A DNA stretch of 52,833 nucleotides from Polyangium sp. 6x1 (GTDB lineage Bacteria; Myxococcota_A; Polyangia; Polyangiales; Polyangiaceae): NCBI RefSeq assembly GCF_029946515.1, contig NZ_JARZHH010000077.1, positions 1 to 52,833 of the forward strand. The letters run 5' to 3'. A program made the position numbers and the translations under genes. Of the stretch, positions 17,437-27,285 are shown piece by piece. The notes under the pieces are model-generated. The model was not told where the DNA came from, searched no databases, and saw only the letters and a list, made by a program, of their open reading frames with translations. Within the stretch, counting starts at the first letter, position 1; each line of letters opens with the position of its first letter.

Positions 17437-18614
17437 GCGGCCCGGAGCCCACGCGCCCCGCCGTCGCGTTCCTCCTCGGGACGGCGTTCTCGTTCACCGA
17501 GACGTTCCTCTTCAACCAGATGCGCTCGCTCTCGCGGTACCAGGCGATCACGCTCTGCCACCGCGTCGCCAACGAGGAGCGTTTCCCCTGGACCGAACCG
17601 CGGATCCTCGGGCGCAGGCTCCCCGCGCGGCTCGGTCAGGCGCTCCGGCCGCTGCATGGAAGGCTCACGCTCGATCCCGCGTGGATGCAGGCGCTCACGG
17701 AGACACGCGCGACGGTGCTGCACGGTCAGTTCGGCACGAACGGGCTCGTTGCCGCGGTGTATGGCAAGCAGCTCGGGTTGCCCGTGGTCACGTCGTTCTA
17801 CGGCGGCGACGTCGGCATCCTCCTCGAGCCGCGGAAGCACCTGCGCCGCTACTGGCACTACATCCTGGGCAAGCGCGCGCTCTTCGAAGGCAGCGATCTC
17901 GTGCTCGTGCTCTCGACCGCGATGCGCGACGATCTCGTGCGCCTCGGCTGCCCCGCCTCGAAGCTCCGCATCCACCCGAACGGCGTGGATCTCGAGCGCT
18001 TCAGCCCGGAGCCGCGCGCCGAACGAAAGGGGCCGCTCTCCGTCGTGATGTGTGGCCGCGAGATCGAGAAGAAGGGCTTTTCCCATGGCTTCCGCGCCGT
18101 GCATCGCGCGCGCGCCGCGGGCGTGGATCTGCGCGTGCGGTGGCTGCCGGCGCCCGGTCCGCTCGGCGCGCCTTTGCGCGCGTTGATCGAGGAGCTCGGG
18201 CTCGGGCCGCACGTCGAGATCCTCGATCCGAAGACGGATCCGGCCGTCGTGATGCGCGAGAGTGATCTCATGCTCTGCCCCTCGGTGACGGCGGCGGACG
18301 GCGACAAGGAGGGCGTGCCCACGGTGCTCGTCGAAGCCGCCGGGACGGGCTTGCCCGCGGTCGCGAGCCGGCACGCGGGGATCCCGGAGATCGTGGTCGA
18401 TGGTGAGAGCGGTTTGCTCTACGCCGAACGTGACGAAGAGGGCCTCGCCGCGGGCCTCGTGCGCCTCGCGAAGGATCCCGCGCTCCGCGCGCGCATGGGC
18501 GAGGCGGCGCGGCAGAAGGCCCTCGCGACGTACGACGCGCAGAAGCTCGCCATCACGCTGGAGGCGCACTACGACGCGCTGCGCGCGCTTGCTCCGCGTC
18601 GGGCTCTCGATTAA
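17433..18614 (+). CDS. Glycosyltransferase family 4
   Basis: A 393-aa GT-B fold retaining glycosyltransferase. The N-terminal half carries LLGTAFSFTETFLFNQM and the HGQFGTNG segment; the linker holds HPNGVDLERFSP. The C-terminal donor domain shows VVMCGREIEKKG, LMLCPSVTAADGD and the E-x7-E region EGVPTVLVEAAGTG, then SRHAGIPEIV. Such enzymes add hexoses during O-antigen or exopolysaccharide assembly on a lipid carrier. GTG 17433 overlaps the epimerase stop (GTGA). Confidence 0.88.
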   Translation: MSGPEPTRPAVAFLLGTAFSFTETFLFNQMRSLSRYQAITLCHRVANEERFPWTEPRILGRRLPARLGQALRPLHGRLTLDPAWMQALTETRATVLHGQFGTNGLVAAVYGKQLGLPVVTSFYGGDVGILLEPRKHLRRYWHYILGKRALFEGSDLVLVLSTAMRDDLVRLGCPASKLRIHPNGVDLERFSPEPRAERKGPLSVVMCGREIEKKGFSHGFRAVHRARAAGVDLRVRWLPAPGPLGAPLRALIEELGLGPHVEILDPKTDPAVVMRESDLMLCPSVTAADGDKEGVPTVLVEAAGTGLPAVASRHAGIPEIVVDGESGLLYAERDEEGLAAGLVRLAKDPALRARMGEAARQKALATYDAQKLAITLEAHYDALRALAPRRALD

Positions 18615-18626
18615 ACGCTTTCGGCC

Positions 18627-19415
18627 GTGTCGCGTGAAAAGGTCGTCATCCTCGCGGGTGGCCAGGGGATGCGTCTCCGAGAGGAGACCGAGTTTCGGCC
18701 GAAGCCGATGATCACGATCGGTGATCGTCCGATCCTCTGGCACATCATGAAGAGCTACGCGCACCACGGGCTGCGCGACTTCATCGTGTGCCTCGGCTAC
18801 CGGGGCGAGGTCATCAAGCAGTACTTCCTCGACTACCGCGCCATGAGCCGCGACTTCACCCTCGATCTCGGCAAGGGCGGCGCGATCACGCTGCATGAAT
18901 CGCCGGCCGCGGAGGAAGAAGACTTCCGCGTGACGCTCGCCGAGACGGGGCAGCGCGCGATGACCGGCGCGCGCGTGAAGCGCATCGAGAAGTACGTCGA
19001 CTCGGACACGTTCTGCGTGACGTACGGCGACGGCGTGTCGAACGTGGACATCGGCCGTCTCCTCGCGTTTCACCGCGAGCACGGCCGCATCGGCACGGTG
19101 ACGGGCGTCTTTCCGCAGTCGCGCTTCGGCGAGCTGCTCCGCGACGGATCGCGCGTCGTCGAGTTCAACGAAAAACCCCTGATGCACGACGGCTGCATCA
19201 ACGGCGGCTTCTTCGTCTTCAGCCGCCGCTTCTTCGACTACCTCGAGGACGACGACGGCTGCGTGCTCGAAGGAAAACCGCTCGCGCGGCTGGCGAAGGA
19301 CGGCGAGCTCATGGTCTACGAGCACCGCGGCTTCTGGCAGTGCATGGACACGATGCGCGATCTGGAGATGCTCCGGGGCCTGTGGACGGGAGGCGCGCCG
19401 TGGAAGGTCTGGTGA
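18627..19415 (+). CDS. rfbF: Glucose-1-phosphate cytidylyltransferase
   Basis: Makes CDP-glucose from CTP and glucose-1-phosphate, the entry step to CDP-linked 6-deoxy sugars. The 262-aa protein begins [23 protein letters not shown], the RfbF signature; the usual Thr of the GTRL motif is Met here. The nucleotide site YGDGVSNVD and the FNEKP segment agree. The ends of this gene and the next overlap. The partner dehydratase follows directly, which supports the CDP rather than dTDP assignment. GTG start at 18627, 12 bases after the GT4 stop. Confidence 0.9.
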   Translation: MSREKVVILAGGQGMRLREETEFRPKPMITIGDRPILWHIMKSYAHHGLRDFIVCLGYRGEVIKQYFLDYRAMSRDFTLDLGKGGAITLHESPAAEEEDFRVTLAETGQRAMTGARVKRIEKYVDSDTFCVTYGDGVSNVDIGRLLAFHREHGRIGTVTGVFPQSRFGELLRDGSRVVEFNEKPLMHDGCINGGFFVFSRRFFDYLEDDDGCVLEGKPLARLAKDGELMVYEHRGFWQCMDTMRDLEMLRGLWTGGAPWKVW

Positions 19416-20437
19416 GGGACGAGGAGGCCGATCGCGCGTTCTTCCGCGATCGTAACGTCCTCGTCACGGGCGCGACGGGGCTGCTCGGATCGTGGCTCAG
19501 CGAGCGGCTCGTCTCGCTCGGCGCGAACGTCGTGGGCCTCGTGCGGGACTTCGTGCCGACGTCGCGGCTCTTCGGCAAGGGCGCGAAGGGGACGACGATC
19601 GCCGAGGGCATGACGCTCGTGAGCGGCGACATCCGCGACCGGGAGCTGCTCGAGCGCGTGATGGGCGAGCACGAGATCGACTCGGTCTTCCACCTCGCCG
19701 CGCAGACCATCGTGGGCATCGCGAACGCGAACCCGGTGAGCACGTTCGAGAGCAACGTCGCCGGCGCGTGGAACGTCTTCGAGGCGGCGCGCAGGTCGCC
19801 GAAGGTGCGCCGCGTGCTGCTCGCGTCGAGCGACAAGGCCTACGGCTCCCACGACACGCTGCCGTACACGGAGTCGATGGCCCTGCGCGGCGAGCACCCG
19901 TACGACGTCTCGAAGTCCTGCGCGGACCTCATCGCCCGGACGTACTGGGTCACCTACCGCCTGCCCATCACGATCACGCGCTGCGCGAACCTCTACGGCG
20001 GCGGCGATCTCAACTTCAACCGCATCGTGCCGGGCGTCATTCGCGACATCCTCGCCGATCGCAGGCCCGTCATCCGCAGCGACGGCACGCTCATCCGCGA
20101 TTACCTCTACGTCGAGGACGCGGTCGACGCGTACCTCGACCTCGCCCGCGCGATGGAAGATCCCGCGATCCACGGCGAGGCCTTCAACATCTCCGCGGGC
20201 AACCAGCTCACGGTGCTCGAGATGACGCGCGCGATTCTCGAGCGCATGGGTTCGAGCCTGGAACCCGACGTGCGCGGGCAAGCCACGCACGAGATCGCAC
20301 ACCAGTACCTCGACGCCGAGAAGGCCCGGCGCGTGCTCGGCATCAAGCCTCGTTACGGCCTCGTCGCCGGGCTCGATCGCACGACCGCCTGGTACCGCGA
20401 TTTCTTCGCGCGCGAAGGCCGCCGCGCCGCCGGATGA
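19400..20437 (+). CDS. rfbG: CDP-glucose 4,6-dehydratase
   Basis: NAD-dependent conversion of CDP-glucose to CDP-4-keto-6-deoxyglucose, the second step of CDP-deoxysugar synthesis. The extended SDR protein has the loop [14 protein letters not shown], the SSDKAYG segment with catalytic Ser, and YDVSK with Tyr and Lys. The [15 protein letters not shown] and [10 protein letters not shown] blocks are characteristic of RfbG. GTG 19400 is favoured because GGGAGG lies 8 bases upstream. GTG 19412, overlapping the rfbF stop as GTGA, is an alternative. The downstream flippase ATG overlaps the stop. Confidence 0.9.
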   Translation: MEGLVRDEEADRAFFRDRNVLVTGATGLLGSWLSERLVSLGANVVGLVRDFVPTSRLFGKGAKGTTIAEGMTLVSGDIRDRELLERVMGEHEIDSVFHLAAQTIVGIANANPVSTFESNVAGAWNVFEAARRSPKVRRVLLASSDKAYGSHDTLPYTESMALRGEHPYDVSKSCADLIARTYWVTYRLPITITRCANLYGGGDLNFNRIVPGVIRDILADRRPVIRSDGTLIRDYLYVEDAVDAYLDLARAMEDPAIHGEAFNISAGNQLTVLEMTRAILERMGSSLEPDVRGQATHEIAHQYLDAEKARRVLGIKPRYGLVAGLDRTTAWYRDFFAREGRRAAG

Positions 20438-21966
20438 GCCTCCTACGGAGCGCGGCGCGAGGCGGGGTCGCGCTCGGGGCGAGCCAGACCTTCGCCACGG
20501 CCCTCGGCTGGATACGGACGCTCGTCCTGGCGCGGATCCTCGTGCCCGAGGATTTTGGCCTCGTCGGGCTTTGCACGGTGCTGCTCGGCTTCCTCGGCGC
20601 GCTGAGCGACATGGGCCTCACGGCCGCGACGATCCAGCGCAAGGAGCTTTCGGACGGCCACCGCGACGCGGCCTTCTGGATGAGCGTCTCCATGGGCGCC
20701 GTCCTCTTCCTCGCGAGCATCGTCGCGGCCCCGGCCCTCGCGGCGTTCTATGGCGAGCCGCGCGTCGTCTCGCTCGTCCTGGTCTCCGCGCTCCCGCTGC
20801 TCATCGGCCCCTTCGCCTCCACGCATGCGGCGCTCCTGCGTCGTGAGCTGCGCTTCGGGCGCGTCGCGGCCATCGAGGCCGGGCGCAACGTCGCGGCGAG
20901 CGCCGCCACGCTCGGGCTCGCGGCGCTCGGCGTCGGGTACTGGTCGCTCGTGTTCGGCCCGCTCGCGAGCCACCTCGTCGGCGTCGTCGCGTACACGCTG
21001 TCGAGCCCGTTCCGGCCGCGCTTCCGCGCCACGTGGACGCACGTGCGCGAGCTCTTCTCGTTCAGCGCGTACGTCGCGGGGGCGAGCGCCATCAACTACC
21101 TCTCGGCGAACATGGACTACATGATCGTCGGCAAGCGGCTCGGGACCGCGGCGCTCGGCACGTACACGTTCGCGTACGAGACGATGACGTTCCCGCTGAC
21201 GCGCATCGCCTCGCTCTTCGCCCAGGTGATGTTCCCGGCGTTCGCGACGATCCAGGACAAGCTCGACGAGATGCGCGAGACGTACCTGAAGATCTCGCGC
21301 GCCGTGGCGATCGTGAGTTTTCCGATCCTCGCGTGGGTCGCGGTCGTCGCGCCCGAGCTCGTGACGTTGCTCTACGGGCCGCGGTGGTTGCCCGCCGTGG
21401 GGCCGCTGCGCGCGCTCAGCGTGGCGGGCGCGTTGAAGGCCGTGGGCACGCTCGTGGGCATCATCTTCAAGTCCCGCGGCAAACCCGCGGTGGAGCTTTA
21501 CTGGAACATCGCGTGGCTCGTGGGGCTCACGGCGGCGCTGCTCATCGGCGTGCGCTGGGGGGCGTTCGGCGTCGCCGTGAGCATCTCGGTCCTCTGCGTG
21601 CCCGGCACGCTCTTCACCGAGTGGCTCGCGTGCCGCTACATCGAGATGAAGCTCTCGCGGTTGCTCCGTGTGCTCGTCGAGCCGACCGTGGCCGTCGCGC
21701 TCGCGACCGCGGCCGGCGCGATCGCGCGGATCGAGCTGGCAGCGCTCCTGCCCGCGGGCCTCGTCGGGGACGTCGCGCGGCTCGTGGGGCTCACGCTGAT
21801 CATGTTGCTCGTGTACGTCGCGACGCTCCGCGTGATCCACCCGCCCATCACGGCCGAGGTGCGCGCGTTCCTCGGGTACTTCCGGCGCGAGAAGAAGGCG
21901 CCCGCGAAGGCCCCGCCGCAGACCGAGGTGCCCGCCGAGGAGGCCGCCCCGAAGGAGGCGCTCTGA
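20434..21966 (+). CDS. Wzx-like polysaccharide flippase (MOP superfamily)
   Basis: A 510-aa inner-membrane protein with about 12-14 hydrophobic helices, expected to flip lipid-linked repeat units to the periplasm. The N-terminus ([29 protein letters not shown]) is the hallmark of the oligosaccharide flippase family, and helix pairs with short charged loops continue to about residue 475. The C-terminal 30 residues are a charged Pro/Ala/Glu tail. ATG 20434 overlaps the rfbG stop, and its stop overlaps the next ATG (TGATG). No Wzy polymerase is recognisable in the window. Confidence 0.88.
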   Translation: MSLLRSAARGGVALGASQTFATALGWIRTLVLARILVPEDFGLVGLCTVLLGFLGALSDMGLTAATIQRKELSDGHRDAAFWMSVSMGAVLFLASIVAAPALAAFYGEPRVVSLVLVSALPLLIGPFASTHAALLRRELRFGRVAAIEAGRNVAASAATLGLAALGVGYWSLVFGPLASHLVGVVAYTLSSPFRPRFRATWTHVRELFSFSAYVAGASAINYLSANMDYMIVGKRLGTAALGTYTFAYETMTFPLTRIASLFAQVMFPAFATIQDKLDEMRETYLKISRAVAIVSFPILAWVAVVAPELVTLLYGPRWLPAVGPLRALSVAGALKAVGTLVGIIFKSRGKPAVELYWNIAWLVGLTAALLIGVRWGAFGVAVSISVLCVPGTLFTEWLACRYIEMKLSRLLRVLVEPTVAVALATAAGAIARIELAALLPAGLVGDVARLVGLTLIMLLVYVATLRVIHPPITAEVRAFLGYFRREKKAPAKAPPQTEVPAEEAAPKEAL

Positions 21967-23681
21967 TGCCCACGCTCGTCGGCGTGTACGCACCCGCAGA
22001 GGCCGAGCGCGAAGGCGCCGCGCTGTTCCGCGAGCTCACGCGTGACCTCGGGAGCGCAGCTTCTTCGCTGCACGAAGGATCTCTCCACGCCGCGGTGTTC
22101 CCGCAGCATGAAGGCGAGTGCATCGTTTGCCCCGATGCACCGGGCGCTCTGGGCCCCGCGATCGGCTTCGGCGGTGACGACAGAAAAACCCCTGCCGCGC
22201 GCCTCGTCCCGCCGTGGCTCTTCTGCCGCTGGGATGCCGCGCGGCGCGTGGCCGTCGTGGAGACGGATCGCCACGGCTTCGCGCTCGTCTACGTCCGCAC
22301 CGTGGGCGCGTGCGTCGTGTTCTCCACGTCCGCAGCGCGCCTCGGCCGGCTCGCGCCGCGATCATCGCTCGATCCGCACGCCCTCGCCGAGCTGCTCGCC
22401 TTCGACCACCTCCTCGGGGAGCGCACGCTCCGCCGCGAGGTCACGGCCGTTCCCCAAGGCGCGGCCCTCGAGATCGGCCCCGCGGGCGCCTCGTTCTCGC
22501 GCCGCTTCCGCTACACCGAGCTTCCGCTCGATCGCGGTTCGTCCCCGGCCGCGGCCATCTCCGCGCTGATCCCGCTCTGGCGCGAGGGCCTCGCGGACGC
22601 GCTCGCCACGCGCGGCGATCAGCCCCTCGTCGTTCCCCTGAGCGGCGGCCTCGACTCGCGGCTCCTGCTCGCGACCGCCGTCGAAGCGGGCGCCAGGGCC
22701 GAGGCGTTCACCTTCGCGCGTACCGGCGAGCGCACGCCCGACATGGGTATCGCCGACGAGGTCTGCCGCACGCTCGGCGTCCCATGGCGCGCGCTCGGCC
22801 TCGACGACGATTGGCTCGTCGATCACGCCGCTCGCGCGTCGCTCCTGACCGACGGGCAGCTCGACATCCTGCATTCCTACGGCATCAGCCTCACGGGCTC
22901 GTTCCCCGAGGGACACCTGCGGCTCGACGGGTTCGCCGGCGACGTCGTGCTCGGCGGCAGCTTCCTGCGTCGCGAGCACCTCACCGCGCAGAGCTCCGAA
23001 GCGCGCCATCGCTTGCTCTGGGCTTCCCGCGCGCGCCTCGAACGTGCTCCCTGGCAGGAGCTGCTCGTGCCCGAGGCCCGCGGCGAGATGCTCGATCTCG
23101 CCCGCGCTGCCCTCGCGCAGAGCCTCGAAGCCGAGCCGCTCGACGATCCTCGCTGGTCCGACTTCTGGATCCTGCGGCACCGCATCCGGCGCTTCACGGT
23201 GAACGGCCCCTTGCTCTGGCGCAGCGTGGCGCGATCGGTCTTCCCGTTCTTCGCGCCGAGCTTCATCGATCGGCTGCTCGCGGTCGCTCCCGAGGCGCGC
23301 CTCGACGCCGCGCTCCAGGCCCCCTTCTTCTGGCAGGGGTTTCCGCGCATGGCCGCCATCCCGTGGCAGCGCATCGGCTGGCCGGTTCCGCGCGGCGGCG
23401 TGATGGAGGCGCTCCTCCGCCGCGTCCGCAAGCCGCCGTATCCGCCCGCCCAAGCCTTTTTCGATCACGACGCCGTCTTCCGCAAATCGGCGCGTCTTCG
23501 CACGTTCCTGCGCGATCTGCTGCTCGACCCGCGTACGGGCGTCGATCGTTTCGGCTGCTTCGACCGTGCCTCCGTCGCGCGGCTCCTCGCGGGCGTCGAG
23601 GCCGGCTCGCGCCGCGGCATGCCGCAGATCTCGCTGCTCGCGAGCCTCGTGCTCTCCGAGCGCACTTGGTCGCCCGGTTGA
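21966..23681 (+). CDS. Asparagine-synthase-like protein lacking the glutaminase Cys (first)
   Basis: A 571-aa protein. The C-terminal half has the ATP pyrophosphatase P-loop PLSGGLDSRLLL (about residues 218-229), like asparagine synthase and related ligases. The N-terminal half resembles a class II glutamine amidotransferase fold (VGVY near the start) but begins MPT rather than MC, so the catalytic nucleophile Cys2 is missing. It may therefore use free ammonia or another amine, or no longer make amide bonds. Relatives occur in O-antigen and exopolysaccharide loci, where they may amidate sugars. It is the last gene of the coupled run. Substrate unknown. Confidence 0.82.
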   Translation: MPTLVGVYAPAEAEREGAALFRELTRDLGSAASSLHEGSLHAAVFPQHEGECIVCPDAPGALGPAIGFGGDDRKTPAARLVPPWLFCRWDAARRVAVVETDRHGFALVYVRTVGACVVFSTSAARLGRLAPRSSLDPHALAELLAFDHLLGERTLRREVTAVPQGAALEIGPAGASFSRRFRYTELPLDRGSSPAAAISALIPLWREGLADALATRGDQPLVVPLSGGLDSRLLLATAVEAGARAEAFTFARTGERTPDMGIADEVCRTLGVPWRALGLDDDWLVDHAARASLLTDGQLDILHSYGISLTGSFPEGHLRLDGFAGDVVLGGSFLRREHLTAQSSEARHRLLWASRARLERAPWQELLVPEARGEMLDLARAALAQSLEAEPLDDPRWSDFWILRHRIRRFTVNGPLLWRSVARSVFPFFAPSFIDRLLAVAPEARLDAALQAPFFWQGFPRMAAIPWQRIGWPVPRGGVMEALLRRVRKPPYPPAQAFFDHDAVFRKSARLRTFLRDLLLDPRTGVDRFGCFDRASVARLLAGVEAGSRRGMPQISLLASLVLSERTWSPG

Positions 23682-23690
23682 GAGCGTGTT

Positions 23691-23798
23691 CTTTTGCATC
23701 GACCGCATCGCGGTCGATGCACCTGAGGTCCAGGGCTGTGCCCTGGTTCGGGTCCAGGGGCGAAGAGCCCCTGGTCGGGTCCGGGGTGAAACCCCGGC
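23691..23798. repeat. Multi-hairpin element, copy C (single half)
   Basis: Four hairpins in the orientation of the right half: 12-bp stem TGCATCGACCGC with loop atc (23695-23721), CCAGGGC/GCCCTGG (23730-23746), CCAGGGGC/GCCCCTGG with a 5-base loop (23754-23774) and CCGGGGT/ACCCCGG (23781-23797). It lacks the core and the opposite half. It lies between convergent genes, so terminator use is plausible. Confidence 0.88.
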
Positions 23799-23824
23799 GC
23801 GACGGCACGCTCTGAGAGAGCGCG

Positions 23825-24397
23825 TCAGCCAGGCTTTCGCGCGAGCACGCATGCGATCTGCCACGGCGAGAAGATCCGCCGCAGCGCGCGCTTCCATCCT
23901 TGGTAATGCTCGGGCGCGCGGATCGTGAGGACCTCCTGCCGCAGCACCTCGGGCCAGCCGAGCAGCGCCACGAGCTCCGCCGCCGTCGGTCGGTAGCCCG
24001 TGTCGATCGGATCTCGGTGAATCGGATAACGCCGCGGTACCGTGAGCACGAGCAGCCCGCCGGGCGCGACGACACGCGCCACGTGCCGCAGCGTCGCCTC
24101 GCGATCGGTCACGTGCTCGAGGAGGTTCGTGCAGAGCACGAGATCGAACGTGCGCTCCACGCCCTTCAAGTTCGTCACGTCGGCGACGATGTCCACGCCC
24201 GGCTCGGGCCGCGCGTCGAGGTGCAGCACCTGAAGGCCGCGCGCGCGAAGCGGCGCGAACACGTTCCGATCGAGGTGCGGCTGCACGACGGTGCGGAAGT
24301 GAAGGGTGGAGGACCCGATGTCGAGCACCGTCGCGCCCTTGGGGAACTCTGTTCCCGCGAGCACGTCGCGGATCCACGCCGACTCGTCGACGAACAC
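23825..24397 (-). CDS. Class I SAM-dependent methyltransferase, short
   Basis: A 190-aa methyltransferase with motif I TVLDIGSSTLHFR (an atypical Gly loop with Ser-Ser-Thr), LHLDARPEPGVDIVADVTN (acidic motif II and III region), FDLVLCTNLLEHV and VAPGGLLVLTVPRRYP. The YPIHRDPIDTGYRPTAAEL segment after the core is seen in glycan-locus methyltransferases. GTG 24397 gives the shortest complete core. It converges with the first asparagine-synthase-like gene across element copy C. Acceptor unknown. Confidence 0.82.
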   Translation of the reverse strand: MFVDESAWIRDVLAGTEFPKGATVLDIGSSTLHFRTVVQPHLDRNVFAPLRARGLQVLHLDARPEPGVDIVADVTNLKGVERTFDLVLCTNLLEHVTDREATLRHVARVVAPGGLLVLTVPRRYPIHRDPIDTGYRPTAAELVALLGWPEVLRQEVLTIRAPEHYQGWKRALRRIFSPWQIACVLARKPG

Positions 24398-24474
24398 CCG
24401 AACCCCTTGTCACACGAGCCCGCCTCCGCGCAAGCGCGAGCCTCCGGATCGGGTATACAGGCCCCGGCGCGCCG

Positions 24475-26298
24475 ATGTCCTCGTGTTACCTCGCCCTCCG
24501 CCCGAAGAACCCCCAAGGCCTGCCCGAGGGCCTCGAAGCGCGTCTCGATCGCGCCTTGCCCTTCGTGCCCGAGGCGCGGTTCTCCGCCTCGCGCGCCGGC
24601 ATCAAGCTCTGGGTCTTCCTTCGCGACGAGGGCCTTTGGCCCGAGCCCCGCTGGCACGAGGATCCGAGCGGCGCCGCGGTGATCACGGGCTACGGCATGG
24701 CCGACGCCCGTCGCCTCCTCGGCGCCGCGGAGGTGCTGCGCGCACCGGACGCCCTTTCGCTTCGTCGCCTCTTTCACGGCGAGTGGTCGATGTGCAAGCT
24801 CACGGACGAGGGGCTCGTTGCGGCCTCGGATCCCGTCGGCACCGAGCACGTGTACGTGACGGAGCAGCCAGGGTTCACCGCGGTCTCGAACCGCGCGCGC
24901 TTGCTCTGGGAGCTCATGAAGGCGCTCGGCCCGCGTCCCGCGCCCGATTTCGAGGCCCTCGGCGGGCTCATCTCGCCCGGCTACATCGTCTGCACCGAAG
25001 GCACCGCCGTCCGCGGCGTGCGCCTCGTCGACGGCCACGCGGCCGTCGTCCTGCCCCGCGACGCAGGCCCCGCCGAGATCCGCACGCTCGGCGGCGGCGA
25101 GCCCGCGAGCCGGGGCGCCTCGCCCGATTGGGACACGCTCGCGGATCATTTGCGCTCGAACTTCGCGTGGCTCGCGGGCACGAACAAGCCGATTCTCGCC
25201 GCGCTGACCGGGGGCAAGGACAGCCGGCTCGTCCTCTCGACCTTGAAGAGCGTAGGCCTCGAGAAGCGCGCGAACCTCTACATCAGCGTACCGCCCGAGC
25301 ACGCCGATCATCTCGCGGCGCGCCGCATCGCCGATCGGTTCGGCCTGAACCTCGAACGCATCAACCCGCCGCCGCGCACGCGCATCCTCGAAGACATGCG
25401 CCGCCACGTCGCGCTTACCGAGGGCGCGCTCAACGCGTGGGACATGACCGGCGCCGTCACGTATCACTCGCGCCTCGGCCTGCACGGCCTCTTCGGCGAG
25501 CTCTACCGCAGCCGCGGCGCGGCCTCGGCCGATCCCGAGGCCGCCGCGCGCTTCTGGTTCGGCTCGTCGAACCTCGGCGGCGTCCTCCGCCCCGAGGCGC
25601 TCTCGCCGCAGATCACGCGCACGACCCGCTGGATGAAGGGCGAGCTCGATCGCGGCACGGCGCCCGAGCACCTGCACGAGGCCTACTACGCGGCGCAATA
25701 CGTCCGGCGCTGGATCGGGCAGGCGCGCCTCGGCGACGGCATCACCGCGCTCGTCCTGAACCTGCTCTACCACCCCGCGATCCAGCGCGCGTTCGGCGGC
25801 CTGCCGCTCGCGGATCGCACGAGCGACCGCGTGCACTTCGAGCTCATGTCGCGCCTCTGGCCCGAGCTCGTGGAGTTGCCCTTCGCGAACGCCTCGTGGA
25901 AGGCCGACATGGTCGCGCGGAGCACGAACCCACGCGCGGCGATCACGACCGAGCCCGTGCGGCACGCGCGTCCGATCCTGGGCTCGGGGTGGCAAGAGCC
26001 CGCGCTCGTGGGGCAGTGGCGCGTGATCCGCGAGCGCCTCGAAGACGCGACCTCCGTGCTCGAACCGCTCGTCGTCCCGGCGCGCCTCCGCGCCTTCCTC
26101 GACGTCGCCGCGGTCGTGCTCGGCGTCCCGCAGCCCGTGTCTTCCCGCGCGCAGACGGCCCTCCGCTCGCCGCTGCTGTTCCTCCACGCGCGCTCGCACA
26201 AGGCGGGCATCTTGCGGATCGTGCTCGGCCTGCTCACGATCGTGGAGCTCGAAGCCGAGCTCCGCGCCGAAGCATCGACGATCGTCCGCGTGGAGTGA
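24475..26298 (+). CDS. Asparagine-synthase-like protein lacking the glutaminase Cys (second)
   Basis: A 607-aa protein. The P-loop is LTGGKDSRLVLS (about residues 239-250), the variant TGGKDS of the asparagine synthase family. The N-terminal half keeps the outline of an Ntn-like domain (LFHGEWSM, ASDPVGTEHVYVTEQ) but starts MSSCYLA without Cys2, so glutaminase activity is unlikely by the canonical route. It is not a close copy of the neighbouring homologue, and two such genes in one locus suggest two acceptors. ATG 24475 follows TATACA at 24454. It converges on a GT2 gene with a 6-base gap. Confidence 0.82.
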   Translation: MSSCYLALRPKNPQGLPEGLEARLDRALPFVPEARFSASRAGIKLWVFLRDEGLWPEPRWHEDPSGAAVITGYGMADARRLLGAAEVLRAPDALSLRRLFHGEWSMCKLTDEGLVAASDPVGTEHVYVTEQPGFTAVSNRARLLWELMKALGPRPAPDFEALGGLISPGYIVCTEGTAVRGVRLVDGHAAVVLPRDAGPAEIRTLGGGEPASRGASPDWDTLADHLRSNFAWLAGTNKPILAALTGGKDSRLVLSTLKSVGLEKRANLYISVPPEHADHLAARRIADRFGLNLERINPPPRTRILEDMRRHVALTEGALNAWDMTGAVTYHSRLGLHGLFGELYRSRGAASADPEAAARFWFGSSNLGGVLRPEALSPQITRTTRWMKGELDRGTAPEHLHEAYYAAQYVRRWIGQARLGDGITALVLNLLYHPAIQRAFGGLPLADRTSDRVHFELMSRLWPELVELPFANASWKADMVARSTNPRAAITTEPVRHARPILGSGWQEPALVGQWRVIRERLEDATSVLEPLVVPARLRAFLDVAAVVLGVPQPVSSRAQTALRSPLLFLHARSHKAGILRIVLGLLTIVELEAELRAEASTIVRVE

Positions 26299-26304
26299 CG
26301 CGCG

Positions 26305-27282
26305 TCAGCGCCGCTTCACGCGGTCGAAGATCGGCATCCGCGCGATGACCGATTGCGCTGCGCGCATGCCGGTGAGCACGACCTCTTCCGTCGGCGTGCG
26401 CTTCCGAACGGGCTTCTTCCGCGCGTCGAAGACGGCCATGTACGCGTCGAACTCGGGCTCGATGCCCGTGATGTTCTTGCGCACGTCCTTGTACCTGCGC
26501 GACTTCCAGATGAACTCCCGCGCCGATCGGCAGTAGTCGTGCCGCATGATCATGCCCGGCGCGTAGAGTGAGCGCAGCGCGGGGAAGGCGCGCTTCATGC
26601 GGTAGGCGAGGTAGAGTCCTTCGCCGCCGTAGAGATCGTCGCGGAAGCCGCCGATCGCGAGGTAGACCGCGCGGCGGATCAGCATGTTGCCCTCGGTCGA
26701 GACGTTGTCCTCGTCCCAGAGGTCGTCGCCGCGGTCGTAGTGCCCGGCCCAGACGTTGTACCAGGGGTGGCGGTGCGGGACGATGCGGCCGCGGGCTGCG
26801 CCGATGGTCTCGTCGCGGAAGAGGTTCACCCCGTACTCGAGCCAGTCGGGCACGACGAGGCCGTCGTCGTCGATGTAGGCCAAGAGCTCGCCGCGCGCCC
26901 AGCCCGCCGCCGCGTTCCGCGCCACGTTGAGCGGCAGCCCGTCGCGCAGCCGCAGCTCGACGTCGACGAGGTTGCCGTACCGGCCACGCAGATGGTCGAG
27001 CCCGCCGCTGTCGGCGAGGAGGATCTCGTACGGCAGATCGAGCGCGACGGTTTGTCCGCGGAGGTGACGCAGGCAGTCGAGCAGGTAGTCGCCGGCGCGG
27101 TAGGAGATCACGACGAGCGTGACCGCGGGATCCTTGACCTCGCGGCGCACGACGAGCTCGCGGAACTCGGAGGCGTAGCGCGCGCGAAACGCCTCGCCGA
27201 GGCGCTTTTCTTCGTCACCGAGCCCTGCGCGGTCCGGCAGCGTCGGGAGGTTCGTCGGGGAGGGCTCGTGGGGCGTCTGCAT
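26305..27282 (-). CDS. Glycosyltransferase family 2
   Basis: A 325-aa GT-A enzyme. VTLVVISYRAGDYLLDCLRHL starts the nucleotide-binding fold, ILLADSGG is the first acidic motif, and AYIDDDGLVVP is the DxD metal site. The NMLIRRAVYLAIGGF acceptor region and a basic C-terminus follow. An N-terminal 50-residue helix precedes the fold. It lies 3 bases after the upstream methyltransferase, so the two are co-transcribed. Likely adds a sugar in the surface-glycan locus; donor unknown. Confidence 0.85.
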   Translation of the reverse strand: MQTPHEPSPTNLPTLPDRAGLGDEEKRLGEAFRARYASEFRELVVRREVKDPAVTLVVISYRAGDYLLDCLRHLRGQTVALDLPYEILLADSGGLDHLRGRYGNLVDVELRLRDGLPLNVARNAAAGWARGELLAYIDDDGLVVPDWLEYGVNLFRDETIGAARGRIVPHRHPWYNVWAGHYDRGDDLWDEDNVSTEGNMLIRRAVYLAIGGFRDDLYGGEGLYLAYRMKRAFPALRSLYAPGMIMRHDYCRSAREFIWKSRRYKDVRKNITGIEPEFDAYMAVFDARKKPVRKRTPTEEVVLTGMRAAQSVIARMPIFDRVKRR

Positions 27283-27285
27283 CGT

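Noticed and set aside
23691-23798. Hairpin element as an ordinary intrinsic terminator
   Set aside because: Several stems in series and no T-run after any of them; the order and loop sizes are conserved beyond what one terminator needs.
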